Source: Bradyrhizobium sp. CCBAU 53351 (GTDB lineage Bacteria > Pseudomonadota > Alphaproteobacteria > Rhizobiales > Xanthobacteraceae). From it: a stretch of 64,000 bases of DNA. The notes below the pieces were generated by a model. The model did not search any database and was not told the DNA's origin. It worked only from the letters and a program-made list of their open reading frames with translations. The stretch covers positions 1,825,501 to 1,889,500 of the forward strand of contig NZ_CP030059.1 in the NCBI RefSeq assembly GCF_015291745.1, written 5' to 3'. This document shows positions 26,188 to 34,674 of the stretch, in pieces (within the stretch, counting starts at the first letter, position 1; every line of letters starts with the position of its first letter). A program made the position numbers and the translations under genes.

Positions 26188-27165
26188 TTAACTTTCGGCA
26201 ATGACGGCGTCGCCCCAGCGCCAACGCCGGGCACTCGCGTAGGCGGCCTTGTCGCGCCGTGGGACCTTTGTCAGTGCGACACCTTCTTCGGTGCAGAGTT
26301 TCGCCGCGATCTCGGCCTTGCCAACATCCGGCGGGGCCAGCACGCGTGCGGCGCGGCTCGCCGGCGCTGTGCGAGTCAGGGCGACGTAGATGAAGCGCTC
26401 GTCCTCGAACGGCACCTCGGCGCCCTTGATCTGCCGGTGCGCCTGCGAGCGGGGGAGGCGCTGAGAGAAATGGCACCAGTCGGGCGCGACGAGCGGGCAG
26501 GGCCTTTCGTGCGGGCAGGGCGCGGCGACGTAGGCGCCAGCCGCGATCAGTTGCTGGCGCAGCGCGAGGATGCGCGCGTAACCCGCGGGCGTGCCGGGCT
26601 CGATCACGACCAGCGCGTGGCGCGCTTTGGCCCACATGGTTTCCGCGAGCTTGCGCTGGTCGGCCTCGCTGAGCTCGCCGATGATGTAGCTGGCAATCAC
26701 GAGATCGGCTTGCGAGGCCTCCGCGAGGTTCGCACCGGCATCGCCGGGCAGATAACGGCACTCCGCCAATCGCGAGCTGCCGCGTGCAAGTTCGAGCGCG
26801 AGCCGGCTCAACGTGGCGTTGGCGTCGAGCAGGGTGAAATCCTGCAGCGAGGGAAAGGTCTCCGCTGCCGCCCAGCTCGCGGTGCCCGGGCCTGCGCCGA
26901 CGTCGAGCAGCGTTTCAGGTGCGAGGCTTGGTGCGATCTCGGTCAGCGCATTCAGGCTGGCCGCGACGGCGGCGTAGGTCGCGGGCATGCGCGCCAGCGC
27001 ATAGGCGAGCGCATCGGCTTCGGACTTGATCGTGCCGGAGCCGCCGCCGGCGCGATAGGCGGTCGAGATTTTTTGCGAGCGCTGCGCCGCGTCGGTGCGG
27101 GAGAAGCCCTGCAGCTTGCCGTCGAGGGCGGCCTTCAGTTCGGCGGGGAGGGTGGGGGAGATCAT
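26188..27165 (-). CDS. Rsm22-like small ribosomal subunit methyltransferase family protein
   Basis: This 325-residue protein has a SAM-binding motif LLDVGAGPGTASWA around residues 87-100 and further class I methyltransferase strands. The stretch CPHERPCPLVAPDWCHFSQR carries the cysteines that bind a metal or Fe-S cluster in Rsm22/METTL17 relatives. In mitochondria the family acts in assembly of the small ribosomal subunit. The bacterial role is less defined. It stands upstream of lemA by about 140 bases. Confidence 0.88.
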   Translation of the reverse strand: MISPTLPAELKAALDGKLQGFSRTDAAQRSQKISTAYRAGGGSGTIKSEADALAYALARMPATYAAVAASLNALTEIAPSLAPETLLDVGAGPGTASWAAAETFPSLQDFTLLDANATLSRLALELARGSSRLAECRYLPGDAGANLAEASQADLVIASYIIGELSEADQRKLAETMWAKARHALVVIEPGTPAGYARILALRQQLIAAGAYVAAPCPHERPCPLVAPDWCHFSQRLPRSQAHRQIKGAEVPFEDERFIYVALTRTAPASRAARVLAPPDVGKAEIAAKLCTEEGVALTKVPRRDKAAYASARRWRWGDAVIAES

Positions 27166-27176
27166 CTTTGCCCACC

Positions 27177-27279
27177 GTCATTCCGGGGCGATGCGTAGCA
27201 TCGAACCCGGAATCCATCGCGCGGCAGAGTCGGTCGAGGAATGGATCCCGGGTTCTCGCTGCGCGAGCCCCGGAATGAC
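27177..27279. repeat. Long intergenic palindrome (TCATTCCGGGG family)
   Basis: Outer arms GTCATTCCGGGGC and GCCCCGGAATGAC, plus inner arms around GAACCCGGAATCCAT and ATGGATCCCGGGTTC, make a nested palindrome of about 103 bp. It sits between the 3' end of smc and the Rsm22-like gene start. It may act as a weak terminator for smc. Related copies are at 45266 and 17851. Confidence 0.7.
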
Positions 27280-27286
27280 AGCCACG

Positions 27287-30200
27287 TCACGCCACGTTCT
27301 GGTCGAGAATGTCCACGGCCTCGGACAGGCTGACCGACACCAGTTGCGACACGCCGCGCTCGGCCATGGTGACGCCGTACAGACGGTTCATCCGCGCCAT
27401 CGTGATCGGGTTGTGCGTGATGATGACGAAGCGCGTGTCGGTCGAGCTGGTCATCTCATTCAGCAGGTTGCAGTATCGTTCGACGTTGTGGTCGTCGAGC
27501 GGCGCGTCGACTTCGTCCAGCACGCAGATCGGCGAGGGGTTGGTCAAGAACACCGCGAAGATCAGCGCCATCGCGGTCAGCGCCTGCTCGCCGCCCGACA
27601 GCAGCGACAGCGTCTGCGGCTTCTTGCCCGGGGGCTTGGCAATGATTTCGAGACCAGCTTCGAGCGGATCGTCGCTTTCGATCAGGTGCAGCGCGGCCTC
27701 GCCGCCGCCGAACAGCTCGACGAACAGGCGCTTGAAGTGGTTGTTGACGACCTCGAACGAGGTCAACAGGCGCTCGCGCGCTTCCTTGTTGAGGCTCTGG
27801 ATGCCCTGGCGCAGCCGCTTGATGGCTTCCACGAGGTCATCGCGCTCGGTGACGAGGCCGGTGTGCTGGGTCTCGACCTCGCGCAGCTCTTCCTCGGCGC
27901 GCAGATTGACGGCGCCGAGGCGCTCGCGGTCGCGCCGCATCTTTTCGAGGTCTTCCTCGATGTCGTGCAGCGGCGGCAGCTCCGCGCCGGGCTCGAGCTC
28001 GGCAAGGCCGGCGACGGCCTGCGGCTCGACCTCGAGCATGTCGCGGATCTCGCGCTCGATGTCCTCGAGCCGGCGCCGCGCGCCTTCCATGCGCTCCTCG
28101 GCGCGGGCCGTGGCCTCGCGGGAGCTCGACAGGGCTTCGAGGGTCAGCTTGGCGACGCGATCGGTCTCGGCCATCGCGCTTTCCGCGGTGGCGAGTGCGT
28201 CGGCGGCCATGCGGCGGTCGTTTTCCGCGTATTCGATCTCGGTGATCAGCGCGCTGCGCTTCTCGGCGAACACTTGCGGCGCGTTTTCGAGCTCGCTGCG
28301 CTCGATCGTGAGCTCGGCGATGCGGGCCTGGATGGTGTCGATGTGGGAGGCCGCGCTTTCCTTGCGGTACTGCCACTCGGTGCGCTCGGCGAGGATCGCC
28401 TGCACGCGGCGGTCGGCGAGCTCGGCCTCGCGGGCCAACGCCTGCGCCTCGGCGCGGACCTGGGCGGCCATGCGGCGGTGGCCTTCGATGTCGCTGCGGG
28501 CGGCGGCGAGACGGGTCTCGGTGTCCTCGCTCGACGGCAGCTCGGAGATGCCGGCCTCGGCATATTCATAGGCAGCCTCGGCTTCGGCGCGGTCGGCGGC
28601 GAGGCGGCTGTGCGCTTCCGACAGCGTCGCCTTGCGCGCGGCATGGCGGCTGATCTCGCGCTCGGCGGTGGCATGGCGCTCGCGCGCGACGTTCAGCTCG
28701 CGCTGCGCGGCGCGCCAGGCTTCGCGGCTGGCGCCTTCCGTGCTGGCGGCCATCTGCAGCTCGGACTCGGCATTCTCCAGCGCTTGGCGCTTGATCTGCG
28801 CGTCGATGCGGGCCTGCTCCAGCTCGTTCTCGATGTCGACGAGACGGGCACGCTCGGCGAGGCGGCGGGCCGCGCCGGTTGGAGCATGGGCGGCAGCGAC
28901 AAAGCCGTCCCAGCGCCAGACGTCGCCTTCGGGCGACACCAGCCGCTGGCCGGTCTTGAGCTGCGAGACCAGCTCGGCACCGCGCTCGCGCGGCACCACG
29001 CCGATCTGGGCCAGACGTCGGGCCAGCTCGGCCGGCGCCTGCACGTGATTGGAGAGCGGCACGGCGCCTTCGGGCAGTTCCGGATCGCCTTCGGTGTGGC
29101 CGACATTGGTCCAGCGCATCGGCGCCGACGGGTCGATCGGGGCGTCGAGATCGTCGCCGAGCGCGGCGCCGATCGCCTTCTCGAAGCCCTTGTCGACGGT
29201 GATGCCGTCGATGATCGGCGGCCACAGATTCTTGGTCTCGCCGTTGACGATCTTGGAGATCGTGCGTGCCTCGGTGTCGAGCCGCTGCACACGCTTGTCC
29301 GCTTCGACCAGCGGCGAGCGCGAGGATTCCAGCGTCTGGCGCGCGGCGACGTGCGCGGCTTCGCTGGCCTGCGCCGCGGCTTCCGAAGCCGCCAGCGTCT
29401 GCTCCGCGGTCTCGACCAGAGCGGTCAGCTCGTCGAGGTCGCCGAAGCCGCCGGTCTCGGCGGCAAGCTTCTGCTCTTCCGCGGCGACGTTCGCGATCTC
29501 CTGGTCGAGCCGGGCGAGCTTGTCGCGGTGGGTGCGGACATTGGCCTCGAGCTGATTGCGCTTGGCGGTGAGGTCGGCGAGCGCGGTGGTGAGCTCGGCG
29601 AATTGCTGCTCGGTCTCGGTCAGCACCGCCTCGGCTTCGGCGACGCGCTCGTCGACGCCGGAGCGCTTCTCGACGCGCGACTTGATCTCTTCCTTGAGCT
29701 CGGCGTCTTCGGTGTCGAGTCGCTGCAGCGCGACATCGGCATCCATCGTCTGCTGCTGGGCGCGGGAGATGTCGCCCTCGAACTGCGCGAGGCGGCGCTC
29801 GAGCTCGGCGACGCGCTCCTTGGCGCGCTCTTCCTCGCGGTCGAGCAGCTCACGGGCATTGGTCAGGCGCTGCAGCCCGGCGGCGGCGCGCGCTTCGGCA
29901 TCGCGCAGCGCCGGCATTTCGGCGGCACGAATCGCCTGGATGCGAGCGGCCTCGGCCTGGTGCTGGGTGCGCTCGGCCATCTCGCGGACGGCGAGATCAT
30001 GGGTCTGGCCGGATTCGTTGACGTCGGCATGCGCGCCGATCCAGCGCAGGTGGAACAGGGTGGCTTCGGCCTTGCGGACCTTGGCCGCGACCTCGCGATA
30101 GCGCACCGCCTGGCGGGCCTGCTTCTTCAGGCCTTCCATCTGCCCGGAGAGCTGGCCGATCACGTCCTCGACGCGCGTGAGATTGGTTTCGGCAGCCTTC

Positions 30201-30751
30201 AGCCGCAGTTCGGCCTCGTGGCGGCGGGCGTGCAGGCCGGCAACGCCCGCTGCGTCTTCCAGCACGCGGCGGCGCTGCTCGGGCTTGGCCTGGATGATCT
30301 CGCCGATCTTGCCCTGGTGGACGAGGGCCGGCGAGCGCGCGCCGGTGGCGGCATCGGCGAACAGGATCTGCACGTCGCGCGCGCGCACGTCGCGGCCGTT
30401 GATGCGGTAGACCGAGCCCGCTTCGCGCTCGATGCGGCGAGAGATTTCGAGCAGCTGGCTGTCGTTCATCGCCGCCGGCGCGGTGCGATCGGCATTGTCG
30501 ATCGTCATCGTCACTTCGGCGTGGTTGCGCGCGGGACGGTTGCCGGAGCCGGCGAAGATCACCGCGTCCATGTCGGCGGCGCGCAAGCTCTTGTAGGAGG
30601 TCTCGCCCATCGCCCAGCGCAGCGCTTCGACGAGATTCGACTTGCCGCAGCCGTTGGGGCCGACCACGCCGGTCAGGCCGGGCTCGATGACGAAGTCGGT
30701 CGGCTCAACGAAGGACTTGAAGCCGTGAAGTCGCAGGCGGGTGATTTTCAT
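27287..30751 (-). CDS. smc: Chromosome segregation protein SMC
   Basis: This 1154-residue protein has an N-terminal head with Walker A VVGPNGCGKSNLVEALRW, two long coiled-coil arms around a central hinge (about residues 500-650), and a C-terminal head with signature LSGGEQALTAMALIFA and Walker B CVLDEVDAPLDD. It is the ATPase of the condensin that organises the chromosome. I use the ATG at 30751 (MKITRLRLHGFKSF). A GTG two codons upstream is also possible. It is the last gene of the dciA-dsbA-smc side of the mutY locus. Confidence 0.97.
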   Translation of the reverse strand: MKITRLRLHGFKSFVEPTDFVIEPGLTGVVGPNGCGKSNLVEALRWAMGETSYKSLRAADMDAVIFAGSGNRPARNHAEVTMTIDNADRTAPAAMNDSQLLEISRRIEREAGSVYRINGRDVRARDVQILFADAATGARSPALVHQGKIGEIIQAKPEQRRRVLEDAAGVAGLHARRHEAELRLKAAETNLTRVEDVIGQLSGQMEGLKKQARQAVRYREVAAKVRKAEATLFHLRWIGAHADVNESGQTHDLAVREMAERTQHQAEAARIQAIRAAEMPALRDAEARAAAGLQRLTNARELLDREEERAKERVAELERRLAQFEGDISRAQQQTMDADVALQRLDTEDAELKEEIKSRVEKRSGVDERVAEAEAVLTETEQQFAELTTALADLTAKRNQLEANVRTHRDKLARLDQEIANVAAEEQKLAAETGGFGDLDELTALVETAEQTLAASEAAAQASEAAHVAARQTLESSRSPLVEADKRVQRLDTEARTISKIVNGETKNLWPPIIDGITVDKGFEKAIGAALGDDLDAPIDPSAPMRWTNVGHTEGDPELPEGAVPLSNHVQAPAELARRLAQIGVVPRERGAELVSQLKTGQRLVSPEGDVWRWDGFVAAAHAPTGAARRLAERARLVDIENELEQARIDAQIKRQALENAESELQMAASTEGASREAWRAAQRELNVARERHATAEREISRHAARKATLSEAHSRLAADRAEAEAAYEYAEAGISELPSSEDTETRLAAARSDIEGHRRMAAQVRAEAQALAREAELADRRVQAILAERTEWQYRKESAASHIDTIQARIAELTIERSELENAPQVFAEKRSALITEIEYAENDRRMAADALATAESAMAETDRVAKLTLEALSSSREATARAEERMEGARRRLEDIEREIRDMLEVEPQAVAGLAELEPGAELPPLHDIEEDLEKMRRDRERLGAVNLRAEEELREVETQHTGLVTERDDLVEAIKRLRQGIQSLNKEARERLLTSFEVVNNHFKRLFVELFGGGEAALHLIESDDPLEAGLEIIAKPPGKKPQTLSLLSGGEQALTAMALIFAVFLTNPSPICVLDEVDAPLDDHNVERYCNLLNEMTSSTDTRFVIITHNPITMARMNRLYGVTMAERGVSQLVSVSLSEAVDILDQNVA

Positions 30752-30968
30752 AAGCACGCATCTCTGTTGGCAGGCGCGAATCCCCCTGCCGGGACACTAC
30801 CATGGAAGGCAATGTCGCTATCCGGGCGAGTCGCGCGAGGCGCCTCATGCGGCTGGACAATGGCCGCGGTATGCCGCGAGGGCAACCGGCCAAAGCCGCT
30901 TTTCCCAAGGGATTTATGCCGGGAAAGATACGGCTTTCGAAATGCGAATCAGAGTCTTGACGCGCGAA

Positions 30969-31625
30969 TCAGCTCTTGAGCAGCGGATTGATCTTCTTGG
31001 CGAACTCTTCGAACGAGGCCTCGCCTTTGATCTTCTCGCCGTTGATGAAGAAGGTCGGCGTCGAATCCACCTTGAGCACGTCGCTGGCGTATTTCTGGTC
31101 GGCGGCGATCTTGTCGAGCAGCGCCTGGTCCTTCAGGCAGGCTTCCACCTGCTGCTGCGTGAGGCCGGCCTGCTTGCCGATCCGCGTCAGGGTCTCGGTG
31201 GTGTTCTTCACGACCCAGTCGTTCTGCTGGCGGAACAGCATGTCGGTGACCGCGAAATATTTCGGTCCGTCGTCCTTCGCGATGCAGCGCGACAGCATCG
31301 AGCCGGCCGCGGCTTTGATGTCGAGCGGGAACTCGCGGAAGATGTAACGCACCTTGCCGGTGTCGATGTATTCCTTCTTGATCTTCGGGAACACCTGCTC
31401 GTTGAAGGCGGCGCAGTGCGGGCAGGTCATCGAAGCGTATTCGGTGATGGTGACGGCGGCGTCCTTCGGGCCGAGCGCCATGTCGGGCAGCGACACCGGC
31501 TTGGCCACATCGCCAGCCGACTGCGCCATGGCGTCAGAAATCAACCGGAGCGGCGAGAACCCGGCGACCGCGGCAAGCCCGGTCAGCGACAGCATCGTGG
31601 TGAAGGCGCGGCGGGTGATGATCAA
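30969..31625 (-). CDS. DsbA family periplasmic thiol oxidoreductase
   Basis: The protein is 218 residues from a TTG at 31625, with GGGAG six bases upstream. The frame runs on upstream through dciA, but that is a shadow. The N-terminus TRRAFTTMLSLTGLAAVAGF is a signal peptide with an Arg pair, and the cut is likely after SDAMAQ. The thioredoxin-fold active site is CPHC in YASMTCPHCAAF, and the cis-Pro is in DSTPTFFING. It resembles the DsbA/ScsC/BdbD-like group that acts in the periplasm. An orthologous gene often lies next to smc and mutY in Rhizobiales. Confidence 0.9.
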   Translation of the reverse strand: MIITRRAFTTMLSLTGLAAVAGFSPLRLISDAMAQSAGDVAKPVSLPDMALGPKDAAVTITEYASMTCPHCAAFNEQVFPKIKKEYIDTGKVRYIFREFPLDIKAAAGSMLSRCIAKDDGPKYFAVTDMLFRQQNDWVVKNTTETLTRIGKQAGLTQQQVEACLKDQALLDKIAADQKYASDVLKVDSTPTFFINGEKIKGEASFEEFAKKINPLLKS

Positions 31626-31762
31626 GGTCGGCTCCCGGATTGGCGTGGTCTTGCCCCAGGGGGATATCGAGTTCCCGCCGGGCGGCCTGTCGCTAGCTTG
31701 AAACGTGGTTTGAAGCAATGGCGAGCGGCAGGGACGGGTCCAGATTGGCCGCAAAATAAGGC

Positions 31763-32254
31763 TCAATTTCGCTTGATGGCCGCCCCAAGCCGCGCCAGCG
31801 CCGTCTTCAGTTCTTCGTCTTCGATCGCCCCCAGGCTCTCCGCCACCTTGGCGACCGATTTGGGGTCCGGCGGGCCGGGCCGCTTCCGGGTCCGTGGCCG
31901 CGAGAGCGGGGCCTGGCGGAAAGCCAGCTTGCCGACCGCGCTCCAGCCGAAGAAGCGGTTGACCCGCTGCAGGATCACGTCGGCGGAATGCTGGATCTCC
32001 AGCGCCATCGGCCCCTCGACCCGCAGCACCAGCGTCGCCGGCTCCTGCGGCTGGCCCTCTACGGGCCGCGGCCATTGCATCTTCAAGGGCTCGGCATGGG
32101 CCGCGATCTCAGGCCCTGCGATCTGCGCCCACCGCGTCACCAGCTCGCGCGCGGCAAAACCCTGCTTGGCATAGGCCTCGGCAAAGACGTCGTCGAGCAG
32201 GATGCCGAGCGGTTTGGCGCTGATCGGGCCGGGTTTGGGAGGAAATTTGGACAT
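31763..32254 (-). CDS. dciA: DciA family protein (DUF721)
   Basis: This 163-residue protein matches the DUF721/DciA family. The N-terminal half has the KH-like fold segment (LVTRWAQIAGPEIAAHAEPLK and LVLRVEGPMALEIQHSADVI, quoted in part), and the C-terminal half is basic and probably disordered. DciA is the ancestral loader or helper of the replicative helicase DnaB. It is followed by the DsbA-like gene and smc, as in other alphaproteobacteria. A toxin-antitoxin pair lies just upstream on the same strand. Confidence 0.88.
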   Translation of the reverse strand: MSKFPPKPGPISAKPLGILLDDVFAEAYAKQGFAARELVTRWAQIAGPEIAAHAEPLKMQWPRPVEGQPQEPATLVLRVEGPMALEIQHSADVILQRVNRFFGWSAVGKLAFRQAPLSRPRTRKRPGPPDPKSVAKVAESLGAIEDEELKTALARLGAAIKRN

Positions 32255-32262
32255 GACCGGAT

Positions 32263-32586
32263 CTAGGCCGCTGCACGCGGCCGAATGGCCTTGAGGTCGC
32301 GATCGATCTCGCGTCGCCGCTGCATCAGGTCGTAATCCATCTGAAGCCCCAGGAAAAAGCCCTCCGACAGACCAAAATAGCGGGCCAGCCGCAGGTCGGT
32401 GTCGGCGGTGATGTCGCGCTTGCCAAGCACGATCTCGTTGATCCGTCGCGGCGGCACGCGAACGGCGCGGGCCAGTGCGTTCTGGCTGAGATCCATCGGC
32501 TTCAAAAACTCCTCCAGCAGGATCTCGCCGGGGTGCGGGTTGCGGAGGAGCCCGTTCCTAGTCGTGGTAGTCGACGATTTCGACAT
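32263..32586 (-). CDS. higA: HigA-type antitoxin, XRE family
   Basis: The protein is 107 residues from the ATG at 32586. It has a helix-turn-helix of the HigA/VapI type, HPGEILLEEFLKPMDLSQNALARAVRV, quoted here in pieces: HPGEILLEEF, then LSQNALARAV and PRRINEIVLGKR. The antitoxin neutralises HigB and represses the operon. Its start overlaps the last 29 bases of higB, with the toxin gene first, which is the usual order for higBA. The downstream dciA begins nine bases after its stop. Confidence 0.93.
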   Translation of the reverse strand: MSKSSTTTTRNGLLRNPHPGEILLEEFLKPMDLSQNALARAVRVPPRRINEIVLGKRDITADTDLRLARYFGLSEGFFLGLQMDYDLMQRRREIDRDLKAIRPRAAA

Positions 32587-32839
32587 CTCTCGGACCTCCG
32601 TCATCCCAAACAAAGCAGATGCGCCACTGATCATTGATCCGGATTGAATGCTGACCCCGGCGATCAGCCCTCAAGGCTTCGAGCCGGTTGCCCGGGGGAA
32701 CCCTGAGATCGGCCACCCGCGCCTGGTTCAGCAAACGCAGTTTTCGCAGCGCTGCATTCTGAATGTCGGGCGGCAGTTTCCTGCTTCGCCGCCCGGACCA
32801 GATCAACTCGGTCTCGGAGTTGGCGAAGCTCTGGATCAT
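32558..32839 (-). CDS. higB: HigB/RelE-type mRNA interferase toxin
   Basis: This 93-residue basic protein of the RelE/HigB fold has the IQNAALRKLRLLNQA helices, a LRVPPGNRLEAL strand and the catalytic-region SIRINDQWRICFVW. It ends in VEIVDYHD, a family hallmark. HigB toxins cleave mRNA on the ribosome. It is the first gene of the higBA pair and is preceded by a palindromic operator over its promoter. The locus is wedged between dciA and mutY. Confidence 0.93.
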   Translation of the reverse strand: MIQSFANSETELIWSGRRSRKLPPDIQNAALRKLRLLNQARVADLRVPPGNRLEALRADRRGQHSIRINDQWRICFVWDDGGPRDVEIVDYHD

Positions 32840-32846
32840 GCTTGTG

Positions 32847-32865
32847 TATAACGCAAGGCGTTATA
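32847..32865. promoter_or_regulatory. Operator palindrome of higBA
   Basis: TATAACGC-AAG-GCGTTATA is a perfect inverted repeat with 8-bp arms, starting eight bases upstream of the higB ATG. Read on the minus strand it covers the spacer and -10 (TTATAC) of a candidate promoter whose -35 would be TTGCGA. This is the expected place for HigA autorepression. Confidence 0.8.
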
Positions 32866-32922
32866 GCTCGCAACGGTCCGGTCGCGCTGGCCACAGGCGA
32901 AATCCTCCTCTAGTAAAGGCGA

Positions 32923-34041
32923 ATGTCCTCCACGACGGCGCGCAAGAAAGAAAGGAGCACGACGTCCACCACGTCGTCGGCTCGCCCCACCTTGCTGCTC
33001 GCCTGGTACGACCGCCACCGGCGCCGGCTGCCTTGGCGGGCGGCGCCCGGAGAGGCGTCGGACCCGTACCGCGTCTGGCTGTCGGAGATCATGCTGCAGC
33101 AGACCACGGTGAAGGCGGTCGGGCCTTACTTCGAGAAATTCGTCGCGCGCTGGCCTGACGTCAGGGCGTTGGGGAACGCCTCGCAGGACGACGTGCTGCG
33201 AATGTGGGCCGGCCTCGGCTATTATTCGCGTGCGCGCAATCTCTACGCCTGTGCCGTTGCCGTCACGCGCGAGCGCGGCGGCGTCTTTCCGGACACCGAG
33301 GAGGGCCTGCGCGCGCTGCCGGGGATCGGGCCCTACACGGCGGCGGCGATTGCGGCGATTGCCTTCGACCGCCATACCATGCCGGTGGACGGCAATATCG
33401 AGCGCGTGGTGTCGCGGCTCTTTGCGGTTGAAGAAGAACTCCCGCAGGCGAAGCCGCTGATCCAGCAATTGGCGGCGACGCTGCTGGCGAATTCGCGCGC
33501 CGGCGACAGTGCCCAGGCGCTGATGGATCTGGGCGCCTCGATCTGCACGCCGAAGAAGCCGGCCTGCTCGCTGTGTCCGCTCAATGAGGATTGCATCGCG
33601 CGTGCGCAAGGCACGCAGGAAACCTTTCCGCGCAAGGCGCCGAAGAAGAGCGGCACGTTGCGGCGCGGCGCCGCCTTTGTCGTCACGCGCGGCGGCGAGC
33701 TGCTGGTCCGTTCGCGGCCGGAAAAAGGCCTGCTCGGCGGCATGACGGAAGTGCCGGGCTCGGACTGGCTCGCCGGCCAGGACGATGCGACCGCGAAGCA
33801 GCAGGCGCCGGAGTTGAAGGGGTTGTCGCGCTGGCAGCGCAAGGTGGGCGTCGTCACCCACGTCTTTACGCATTTTCCGCTGGAGCTCGTGGTCTATACC
33901 GCGAAGGCGGAGGCGCGCACGCGTGCACCCGAGGGTATGCGCTGGGTGCCGACTGCGACCCTGGCCGGTGAAGCGCTGCCCAACGTCATGCGCAAGGTGA
34001 TCGCGCATGCGCTGGATCTTCCACCAAGCCGATCCTCCTGA
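32923..34041 (+). CDS. mutY: A/G-specific adenine glycosylase
   Basis: This 372-residue protein removes adenine opposite 8-oxoguanine. It has the catalytic Glu in LSEIMLQQTTVKAV, the helix-hairpin-helix LPGIGPYTAAAIAAIAF, the catalytic Asp in MPVDGNIERV and the [4Fe-4S] ligands in C-x6-C-x2-C-x5-C form (CTPKKPACSLCPLNEDC). The C-terminal domain is the Nudix-like 8-oxoG recognition module. It is divergent from higBA. The first 20 residues are Ser/Thr-rich and add little to the core. Confidence 0.96.
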   Translation: MSSTTARKKERSTTSTTSSARPTLLLAWYDRHRRRLPWRAAPGEASDPYRVWLSEIMLQQTTVKAVGPYFEKFVARWPDVRALGNASQDDVLRMWAGLGYYSRARNLYACAVAVTRERGGVFPDTEEGLRALPGIGPYTAAAIAAIAFDRHTMPVDGNIERVVSRLFAVEEELPQAKPLIQQLAATLLANSRAGDSAQALMDLGASICTPKKPACSLCPLNEDCIARAQGTQETFPRKAPKKSGTLRRGAAFVVTRGGELLVRSRPEKGLLGGMTEVPGSDWLAGQDDATAKQQAPELKGLSRWQRKVGVVTHVFTHFPLELVVYTAKAEARTRAPEGMRWVPTATLAGEALPNVMRKVIAHALDLPPSRSS

Positions 34042-34093
34042 CAGCACGCTGGCAGCAGCGTTGCGCTAGGGGATTGCGAAACGGAGGCTGCCA

Positions 34094-34516
34094 ATGGTCA
34101 AGACCGCACTCGACAACTTTCCAAGACCGCCCTGTGCCGAGCTGCTGGGGTGGCGGCTACTCGATGCGCGTCCGGAGGACGGTTGGATCAAGCTCGCCTT
34201 CGAAGCCAGGCCCGAGTTCTGCAATCCGGCAGGCTTCATCCAGGGCGGCATGCTCTCGGCCATGCTCGACGACACCATGGGCCCGGCCGTGCTGGTGATG
34301 AGCGAGGGCCGGCTCTACACCACCACCATCAGCATGACCGTGAACTTTTTGGCGCCGGCCAAGCCTGGGACGATTGTCGGCGAGGCCAAGGTGACGCAGC
34401 TCGGCAAGACGATTGCGTTCGTCGAGGCGAAGCTGATGGCGGAAGACGGCACGGTGCTGGCAACGGCAAGCGCGAGCGAGCGATTGCTGGAGGCGGCGAG
34501 GGTGGTGGGGAAATAG
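34094..34516 (+). CDS. PaaI family thioesterase
   Basis: This 140-residue single hot-dog domain has FCNPAGFIQGGMLSAMLDDT, containing the active-site helix, and TTTISMTVNFLAPAKPG, followed by AKVTQLGKTIAFVEAKL. Family members hydrolyse acyl-CoA thioesters. The gene follows mutY by 52 bases. The substrate is unknown. Confidence 0.9.
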   Translation: MVKTALDNFPRPPCAELLGWRLLDARPEDGWIKLAFEARPEFCNPAGFIQGGMLSAMLDDTMGPAVLVMSEGRLYTTTISMTVNFLAPAKPGTIVGEAKVTQLGKTIAFVEAKLMAEDGTVLATASASERLLEAARVVGK

Positions 34517-34534
34517 GCCGGGCCGCGCGCTCCT

Positions 34535-34598
34535 CTTCCCTTCTCTCCTTGCGGGAGAAGGTGGCGCGAAGCGCCGGATGAGGGGTATCTCTCCGCGA
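34535..34598. repeat. 64-bp copy of a dispersed intergenic repeat
   Basis: This stretch is the reverse complement of 51451-51514 with two mismatches in 64 positions. The core reads GGTGGCGCGAAGCGCCGGAT, itself containing a hairpin (GGCGC-GAA-GCGCC). In both places the repeat continues into a larger imperfect palindrome with GAGGGGT and ACCCCTC arms. Confidence 0.8.
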
Positions 34599-34674
34599 AC
34601 TCTCATCGCGAGTTGAGCGCGGGGGGACAAACCCCTCAGGGCGCATTCATGCGCATCTCGCTTCGCGCGAAGTC

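Noticed and set aside
24952..27198. 748-codon plus-strand open frame opposite M48, lemA and Rsm22-like genes
   Set aside because: It crosses three well-supported minus-strand genes and has only Arg/Gly-rich shadow composition.
27095..30979. 1294-codon open frame on the plus strand opposite smc
   Set aside because: It is a shadow of the high-GC coiled-coil smc gene. It has no start signal, no family motif and low-complexity composition.
31626..32075. N-terminal extension of the DsbA-like gene
   Set aside because: It overlaps dciA in another frame. A TTG with a GGGAG site and signal peptide at 31625 is the better start.
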